The notes under the pieces: model-generated
Databases searched by the model: none
Told to the model about the DNA's origin: nothing
The model's input: only the letters and a program-made list of their open reading frames with translations
Part shown: one piece after another, positions 58,794 through 64,000 of the stretch
How the letters are laid out: every line of letters begins with the position of its first letter
Position numbering within the stretch: the first letter of the stretch is position 1
Translations under genes and position numbers: made by a program
Source: Firmicutes bacterium HGW-Firmicutes-14
GTDB taxonomy: Bacteria > Bacillota > Thermincolia > Thermincolales > UBA2595
Assembly: GCA_002840275.1 (NCBI GenBank)
Contig: PHAB01000013.1
Span: 31,281 to 95,280 of the forward strand
DNA length: 64,000 nt
Direction: 5' to 3'

Positions 58794-60478
58794 GGCTGCA
58801 CCTCCATAGCTTCCAGCTGGGCTAGAATCTGGCTGTCAGTATAGTCAGGCAGCTGGATGGCCTTTCCGGGACATTCGGCGGCACAGATTCCACACTTCCT
58901 GCAGGCCAGCGGGTTCATCACAGCCGCTGATTTATACAGGTTTTCATATTGTTCACCGTGTTCTATAGTGATCGCGCCGTGGGGACAGCAGCGGTAACAG
59001 GTGAGGCACACTACACACTTGGTGGCATCTACATACGGCTGGGTCATCTCAACGGATACCTTCTCGTCATAAAGCTTACGGAAGATCTCTTCAGCTACGG
59101 CTTTGGCAGATATCTCTATTTCATTTACGAAACCGGGCATCTGGCAGCTTCCTGCCAGGTAAATGCCATCCCTTGAAGTCATTTCGGGAAGAATGTGGGC
59201 ATTATCGATGCTCAGGAAGGAAGCCGGTCCCAGTTCCAGCCGGAGGACCCCGGCAAGCTCTTCCGTGCCTTCAGACGGTACCAGTTCTTCAGGAAGAACG
59301 ATGTAGTCAGAAGTAATTTTGTAGGTACCGGGCACTTTATTCCCCAAGAAGGGATCCTCATAATTAATAATAATTTCACCATTATTTGCGGCTATCTCAA
59401 TATTATCCTCAAACTTGAAGAAATTCACCCCGGCAGCCCTGGCATCGGTATACATCTTCTCCCAGTTGTCTCCGCCTACTTTAATGTTTGTATAAAATAA
59501 ATTTACTGTGGCATTGAATTTTTGCCTGAGAAGCAGTGCATTTTTAACTGCTATTACAAACGGCAGATTGAAGGCTTCGGTTCCTTTACCGATTATCATT
59601 GATATATTTTTACGGTTGAAATCTTTGCCGTCAGCTAAAAGCCGTTCCAGTTTCATCTGACCGATAACGTTGTCAGCGATGCTGAGCCCGTATTTAACCG
59701 GGCAGAATATCGTTTGGACACCCGTAGCCACAACTATTGCACCCACCTCAACGGGAGTCTCCGTTCCATCCTTCACAAGCCAAGCCGTAAATCCGCCTAT
59801 ATTTCCGTCCAGGTCACCCAGTCTGGTATTTGTCCGAACCTCAATCGCAGGATTGGAAGTGACTGCCTTGACCTTCTCATCCAGTAACTCCGCCGGTTTT
59901 CGGTCAACCCCAATAATTGAGTTAACCCTGGCCAGCCTTCCCCCGAGTTTGTCTTCCTTCTCTGCCAGTATTACTTTAAATCCCCTGGCAGCATTCTCCA
60001 GGGCTGTTTCCATACCGGCCAGGCCGCCGCCAATCACCAGAACTGTCCGGTTTACCGGGACATCGCCATGTTTGACTTCTTCAAGAAGTGCCGCCCTGGC
60101 CACTCCCATCCTTGCCAGCTCAATGGATTTCACCTTTACCTGAGGGTTCTTTTCGTGAACTGCGCAACACTCTCCAAGAAGGTTAACCATTGACAGCAAA
60201 TGCGGGTTAAGTCCGGCTTTCACCAGGACTTCCCTGAAAAAGCCTTCTTCCCGGGAACCGGCACAACCGATTACAACGATACGGTTTAGCTGGTTCTTGG
60301 AAATCTCTTTACAAATTAGTTCTCCTTCAAGATGAGCACATAGGTTCTGGCTATCCCGAACGTATTCAACCTGGGGAAGTTTTTTAATTTCGGAGGTGAT
60401 CTCTTCGTAATCTACTTTTTCTGTTATCTTGCCATTGCAATTACAGAAAAAGACGCCAATTCGAGTATTATTTTCCAT
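58790..60478 (-). CDS. hdrA: HdrA-like FAD/Fe-S protein (full length)
   Basis: The 562-residue protein has an N-terminal part IGVFFCNCNGKITEKVDYEE (about 1-135) with conserved Cys, an FAD domain (TVLVIGGGLAGMETALENAA, about 145), a middle region with VGAIVVATGVQ, and two C-terminal ferredoxin motifs CVVCLTCYRCCPHGAI and CRKCGICAAECPGKAI. HdrA is the flavin-based electron bifurcation subunit. HdrB and HdrC are not next to it. In Moorella a MetFV-HdrABC-MvhD complex is known; here the set is hdrA, mvhD, metV, metF, short hdrA. Confidence 0.93.
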   Translation of the reverse strand: MENNTRIGVFFCNCNGKITEKVDYEEITSEIKKLPQVEYVRDSQNLCAHLEGELICKEISKNQLNRIVVIGCAGSREEGFFREVLVKAGLNPHLLSMVNLLGECCAVHEKNPQVKVKSIELARMGVARAALLEEVKHGDVPVNRTVLVIGGGLAGMETALENAARGFKVILAEKEDKLGGRLARVNSIIGVDRKPAELLDEKVKAVTSNPAIEVRTNTRLGDLDGNIGGFTAWLVKDGTETPVEVGAIVVATGVQTIFCPVKYGLSIADNVIGQMKLERLLADGKDFNRKNISMIIGKGTEAFNLPFVIAVKNALLLRQKFNATVNLFYTNIKVGGDNWEKMYTDARAAGVNFFKFEDNIEIAANNGEIIINYEDPFLGNKVPGTYKITSDYIVLPEELVPSEGTEELAGVLRLELGPASFLSIDNAHILPEMTSRDGIYLAGSCQMPGFVNEIEISAKAVAEEIFRKLYDEKVSVEMTQPYVDATKCVVCLTCYRCCPHGAITIEHGEQYENLYKSAAVMNPLACRKCGICAAECPGKAIQLPDYTDSQILAQLEAMEVQP

Positions 60479-60510
60479 CTGGTCTCCTCCTACAGAGAGA
60501 AGTTAATCGG

Positions 60511-60536
60511 GGAGAGCCTCCTCACGAAAGCTCTCC
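60511..60536 (-). other. Intercistronic stem-loop between acsE and hdrA
   Basis: GGAGAGC / GCTCTCC arms with a 12-base loop, not followed by a T-run, so more likely a processing or stabilising hairpin than a terminator. Confidence 0.45.
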
Positions 60537-60590
60537 TCCGGTACATATATTCCATCACCAACATCAGAAAACTACTTTTTATGAATCAGA

Positions 60591-61388
60591 TTATTTTTGT
60601 CTGAAGACCTTGATATAGGAATCACAGTAAATAGACTGGTTCAGGATAATGCTGGCAGTTGCTGCGGTATCTACCAGGTCATCATCACATGCATCCATAA
60701 CCGCGGAATCCAGGCCGCATACCATGGCCATTGCCAGGAAAGTCTTGTTAATGAGAGGACGGTTCGGAGCCTTCTGGGAAATGTTGCTCAATCCACAGGT
60801 GGTCTTAGGTGCCGGGTTTGATAACAGCTTAACCTGACGAAGAGCTTCCAGAACCTCCGGCCCATGTTCCTGGGCAACGTTAACCGGAAGTACAAGGGGG
60901 TCAATATAGAGGTCTACCGGGGAAATACCATAACCGTCTGCATAGGCAACCAGTTCCATGGCCAGGGCTAAACGATCTTCAGCGCTCTTGGGTACACCCT
61001 TTTCATTCATGGTCAGAGCAACAATAGCAGCACCGTAGTTGGCAGCCATGGGAAACAGGGCTTCCATTTTGGCCATTTCAGCTGTTGTAGAGTTAATCAG
61101 GGCTTTACCTTTATGAACCTTAAGGCCTTCTTCCATGGCAGTCCAGTTGGTGGTGTCAATACAGCACGGAAGTTCAACGGCTTCCTGAGCGGTCTTAACC
61201 AGCCAGGCCATAATTTCAGCTTGCTCTTCCTTACTGGCAACAGGACCGGTGTTTACATCAAGCCAGTATGAACCGGCTTCTGCCTGCTTAACAGCCCAGT
61301 CACGTATAGGCTTTGGGTCTTTGTTCGCGATAGCCTCACGGATATCGACGAAGAGACCGTTTATTCTTTCACCGATGATTTCAAACAT
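60591..61388 (-). CDS. acsE: Methyltetrahydrofolate:corrinoid/iron-sulfur protein methyltransferase
   Basis: The 265-residue pterin-binding TIM barrel starts MFEIIGERINGLFVDIREAI. Motifs are SYWLDVNTGPVASKEE, CCIDTTNWTAME, ALTMNEKGVPKS, DLYIDPLVLPVNV and GLSNISQKAPNRPL, whose Asn contacts the pterin. It transfers the methyl of methyl-THF to cob(I)amide of AcsCD. It lies 67 bp after acsD. It is paralogous to the methyltransferase at 6246-7043. Confidence 0.96.
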   Translation of the reverse strand: MFEIIGERINGLFVDIREAIANKDPKPIRDWAVKQAEAGSYWLDVNTGPVASKEEQAEIMAWLVKTAQEAVELPCCIDTTNWTAMEEGLKVHKGKALINSTTAEMAKMEALFPMAANYGAAIVALTMNEKGVPKSAEDRLALAMELVAYADGYGISPVDLYIDPLVLPVNVAQEHGPEVLEALRQVKLLSNPAPKTTCGLSNISQKAPNRPLINKTFLAMAMVCGLDSAVMDACDDDLVDTAATASIILNQSIYCDSYIKVFRQK

Positions 61389-61455
61389 TAAATTTCCTGA
61401 CCTCCTTATATCATTCTTAGTTTTTATTCACTATTGACAAGCATTTATGCCACTA

Positions 61456-62397
61456 TTAATAGGCGTTGGATTTCATTGCCTCATCAAGATAGGCATTAAA
61501 TCTCTTGACAGATTCCGGATGGCGCATAATGAAAATGTTGCCGCCGGCGAGAGCAAATGTGATGGCAGTAGTGGCTTCCCAAAGGATAGCCCTGTCAGCC
61601 TGCGGGCCCCACTCGGGAGCATTCGGTTCCTTGGCTTCCTTGGCTTTCCATGCTTCCTGACCCACGAATGCAACAATCGGGGTAGCCAGGGTCTTATCAC
61701 CGGTGAGAGCACCCATGCGGGCACGCTCCATGATGGAGTAAGCATATTCTATACCATATCCAAGAGCGCCAACCAGCGGGTCAAATGCAATCCTGTTCAG
61801 GGGCAGGCCCATTTCATTGATCAGGATGTTCAATTGCTTGCAAAGGTTGATATCAAGCGGTGAAGAAGCGATAACGTTGTGTCCGTAACCATTGCTGGCA
61901 GCGGTAATAGATTTGTAGTTATTGGCGGTCACACAGCCGATAAGGACTTTTTTGCCTTCCAGGGCTTCAGCAACAACAGGAAGAATTTCACCGTCTTTTT
62001 CCTCAACACCGCAGCCGAGTACTATCAGGGGAACATCACCGATAGCTTCAGCAACAGCCTTGGCAGTATTAGCAACTTCAGCAGCAGAAGCGTTTTTCCA
62101 ATCCGGATGAGCGCTCATCAGTCTGAGGGTTACCATGTCGGCTCCCAATTCCACAACCTTCTTGGCCCATGCGATCGGATCGCCAAGTACATCTTTAAAT
62201 GGTTCTTTCAACATATCAGGCCAATCCTGGGGTTCCATATCAAAAACTTCCAATGAAGTAACGGGACGATAGGGGATTTCACCTTCGAATTGCATGAAAG
62301 GTAATGTGCTTTCCCCTCCAACTTTTAATTCGGAAGGACCATATGATTCTTCAGCAACTTTACTGGTCCATCTTTCTTTGATTATATTAACAGCCAT
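61456..62397 (-). CDS. acsD: Corrinoid/iron-sulfur protein small subunit
   Basis: The 313-residue TIM-barrel subunit of the CFeSP starts MAVNIIKERWTSKVAEESYG. Typical stretches are LPFMQFEGEIPYRPVTSLEV, VELGADMVTLRLMSAHPDW, VLGCGVEEKDGEIL, and FDPLVGALGYGIEYAYSIME. With AcsC it holds the corrinoid that ferries the methyl group from AcsE to acetyl-CoA synthase. AGGAGC precedes the ATG. Confidence 0.96.
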   Translation of the reverse strand: MAVNIIKERWTSKVAEESYGPSELKVGGESTLPFMQFEGEIPYRPVTSLEVFDMEPQDWPDMLKEPFKDVLGDPIAWAKKVVELGADMVTLRLMSAHPDWKNASAAEVANTAKAVAEAIGDVPLIVLGCGVEEKDGEILPVVAEALEGKKVLIGCVTANNYKSITAASNGYGHNVIASSPLDINLCKQLNILINEMGLPLNRIAFDPLVGALGYGIEYAYSIMERARMGALTGDKTLATPIVAFVGQEAWKAKEAKEPNAPEWGPQADRAILWEATTAITFALAGGNIFIMRHPESVKRFNAYLDEAMKSNAY

Positions 62398-62470
62398 TCT
62401 TTCCGCTCCTTTCGTAAATTCTCGGGATTTACAATATTAAAGGACTGACTTGCAGATTTCCGGTCGTAAA

Positions 62471-63799
62471 TTACTTATTCCACCTTTGCTTGAAGAAGGA
62501 AGGAATCCCTGCAGATTCACGAGGTCCGACAATTACTTCAGCACCCAGCAGTTCTGCTGTCTTACCACTCAGAACGGCAACGCCGCCCGGGATGATAATA
62601 CTGTTGTGGTTAACTTTTTCCAGGACACCGAGTTTCTTAACAGTATCGGCAATAGTTTCCGGGGTGAATTTTCCTGCTGCCCATGCGGTAAGTACTGAAA
62701 TACCGTCTGTATCAACAGGCACGATATAGGCAGGAACACGGGAAGCTTCGGTGTCACCTGCTACGCAGAAGTAGCTGAGGGAGAAGTTGGTGGTGACAAG
62801 TACCGGAGCATCCGGACCCGGCTCAAATATTTCGTAAATTTTGGATTCAACAGCAATCGGTTTCTGCGGGTCAGTGTAAATATTGAGACGCAGGGTGATA
62901 ACGGGCAGGATATGCTCTGGTTCGGCACTCTTCATAACAACGATTCCGGCATATTTTGCCACATATGTGCTGGCATTCATTGACTCGACTATAGGGTCAT
63001 CATTTGTAGCAAAAGCGATAGTCGGGAATCCGAAAGGCCGGAACAGTTTAAGAGCAGATCTCCTGATTTGAGTCTGGTCGGCGATTACCTTGGAAAGTTC
63101 ACGGGCACCGGAATCCAGAATCAGGTTTTTACAGCCGGCGGCTTTTACCTTTTCGACCAGATCAGCCAGGCTGTTCAGGTCGTCACCCTTGACCACGAGA
63201 GGAGCATCATATTTCTGGGCAAGAGCTGCCATAGCCTCAAAGTTACCGGCATCAGCAGCATTTATTACCGGCTTGTTGGCACCGGCAACCTCAAGCGCTT
63301 TTTCCATCGCTGCCGGGTCAGAGGACATAAGCAGCAACGGATAGGCGGTATTTTCCTGGGCTGTCTTGGCAGCCTCAGCAAACTTGGCAGCATCACCGGA
63401 ATCATTGGCGATGGCAACCATGTTTACTTCATGGGTCTGGCCTACACGGTCAAAGACCAGTTTGTTTATTTTATCAACCTTAGCCTTTACATCTTCATTG
63501 TCACTTACCTGGATGGCAATGCCTGTCGGATGTTCAAACCTCTTGTCATGACGGAAGAGGACTGTTTCATTACCGAGCTCAAATGCCTTTTCACCTGCAC
63601 CTACTTTAACCAATGCTACCGGAGGAGCAGAAGCTGAATCAAGCGCCTCACGGGCAGCATCACTGACGTAAGGACAAGCATCCAGACTCGCCTTACCTGC
63701 AGCCAGTTGCATGGCAAACGCCAGACAAGTCGGCTGACCACATTCTTTACAGTTCTTTTTGGGTAATTGTTTAAAAATCTCTAAACCTGTTAAACCCAT
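62471..63799 (-). CDS. acsC: Corrinoid/iron-sulfur protein large subunit
   Basis: The 442-residue subunit has the N-terminal [4Fe-4S] site with Cys17, Cys20, Cys25 and Cys42 (CKECGQPTC ... DACPYV), a central TIM-barrel region (RFEHPTGIAIQVSDNEDVKA) and a C-terminal B12-binding domain with VTTNFSLSYF and IVPVDTDGISVLTAWA. The cluster reactivates Co(II) to Co(I). AAGGAG precedes the ATG. It follows acsB after about 107 bp containing a hairpin. Confidence 0.96.
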   Translation of the reverse strand: MGLTGLEIFKQLPKKNCKECGQPTCLAFAMQLAAGKASLDACPYVSDAAREALDSASAPPVALVKVGAGEKAFELGNETVLFRHDKRFEHPTGIAIQVSDNEDVKAKVDKINKLVFDRVGQTHEVNMVAIANDSGDAAKFAEAAKTAQENTAYPLLLMSSDPAAMEKALEVAGANKPVINAADAGNFEAMAALAQKYDAPLVVKGDDLNSLADLVEKVKAAGCKNLILDSGARELSKVIADQTQIRRSALKLFRPFGFPTIAFATNDDPIVESMNASTYVAKYAGIVVMKSAEPEHILPVITLRLNIYTDPQKPIAVESKIYEIFEPGPDAPVLVTTNFSLSYFCVAGDTEASRVPAYIVPVDTDGISVLTAWAAGKFTPETIADTVKKLGVLEKVNHNSIIIPGGVAVLSGKTAELLGAEVIVGPRESAGIPSFFKQRWNK

Positions 63800-63845
63800 T
63801 CTCCAATCTCCTTTCCCTATATGTATTGGATTTTTTTAATATACC

Positions 63846-63881
63846 GGTTGATGCGCCCGCCAAAAAGCGGCCGCATCAACC
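63846..63881 (-). other. Stem-loop between acsB and acsC
   Basis: GGTTGATGCGCCCGC / GCGGCCGCATCAACC arms around a six-base loop, one mismatch. Only a weak T-run follows on the minus strand, so it probably tunes acsB versus acsC expression or blocks 3' decay. Confidence 0.6.
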
Positions 63882-63906
63882 AATGGTTAAGCCTGAACAA
63901 TATTAA

Positions 63907-64000
63907 TTACATCATCGGATCCATTGTCAGGGCCGGGTGACCTTTTTCCTCAAGGAATGGGAGGATTTCTTCACCGGAAACGCCAACAGTTTCGTCAGCT
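63907..64000 (-). CDS. acsB: Acetyl-CoA synthase (CODH/ACS alpha subunit), C-terminal end only
   Basis: The last 30 codons, read to the stop at 63907, encode ADETVGVSGEEILPFLEEKG followed by HPALTMDPMM, as at the C-terminus of bacterial AcsB. The gene order acsB-acsC-acsD-acsE supports this. The rest of the gene is beyond the window, so length and active-site A cluster cannot be checked. Confidence 0.8.
   Translation of the reverse strand, partial: ADETVGVSGEEILPFLEEKGHPALTMDPMM

Overview
The window looks like chromosome from an anaerobic, spore-forming Firmicute with Wood-Ljungdahl metabolism, probably a Peptococcaceae/Desulfotomaculum- or Moorella-like acetogen. The basis is gene content: an acs/met cluster of acetogenic type, a complete anaerobic (cobalt-early) cobalamin operon, B12-dependent ribonucleotide reductase, a CwlD-type spore cortex amidase, and strong AGGAGG-type ribosome binding sites with frequent GTG and TTG starts. 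Species cannot be named from the sequence alone. Most genes lie on the minus strand.

Layout. 1-417: broken WYL-domain regulator. 694-7137: minus-strand methyltransferase operon with a URO-D-fold methyltransferase, two corrinoid proteins, a pterin-binding methyltransferase, a DUF1638 protein, an MFS transporter, a GntR/UTRA regulator and a previously overlooked 55-residue ORF; a consensus promoter with a perfect palindrome just downstream of its -10 box precedes it. 7.2-20.0 kb: a segment punctuated by three partial copies of the 3' end of tRNA-Leu. It holds a cupin gene and a redox module (octaheme c-type lipoprotein, two membrane histidine kinases, two NarL-type regulators, Tat-type Fe-S protein, NrfD-type membrane protein, monoheme cytochrome). 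20.5-23.4 kb: tRNA-Leu, tRNA-Cys, nrdJ, then tRNA-Gly, -Phe, -Asp, -Val plus a shattered second tRNA-Val. 23.5-26.1 kb: polyamine operon (pdaD-speE-speB and a small HMA-like protein). 26.2-31 kb: stress/PRC-barrel proteins and a FliK-like/FlhB-like pair. 31.1-39.1 kb: DUF2935 protein and a divergent Tad-like pilus locus on the plus strand. 39.2-50.6 kb: a cobalamin riboswitch-controlled operon cbiMNQODETLFGHJXC plus a HAD phosphatase. 50.6-55.6 kb: DnaI/DnaD-like proteins, HD-GYP phosphodiesterase, CwlD, a 313-bp palindromic element, HAD hydrolase and LysM protein. 55.7-64.0 kb: hdrA-like, metF, metV, mvhD-like, hdrA, acsE, acsD, acsC and the 3' end of acsB.

How the parts fit. Cobalt uptake and corrin synthesis supply B12 for the corrinoid iron-sulfur protein (AcsCD), the two dedicated corrinoid proteins of the methyltransferase operon, and NrdJ. 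The methyltransferase operon should move methyl groups from an unidentified methylated substrate to tetrahydrofolate, feeding the AcsE-AcsCD-AcsB branch; MetFV with HdrA/MvhD-like partners supplies methyl-THF from methylene-THF. The cytochrome module suggests a membrane electron-transfer route beyond acetogenesis, perhaps acquired at tRNA-Leu.
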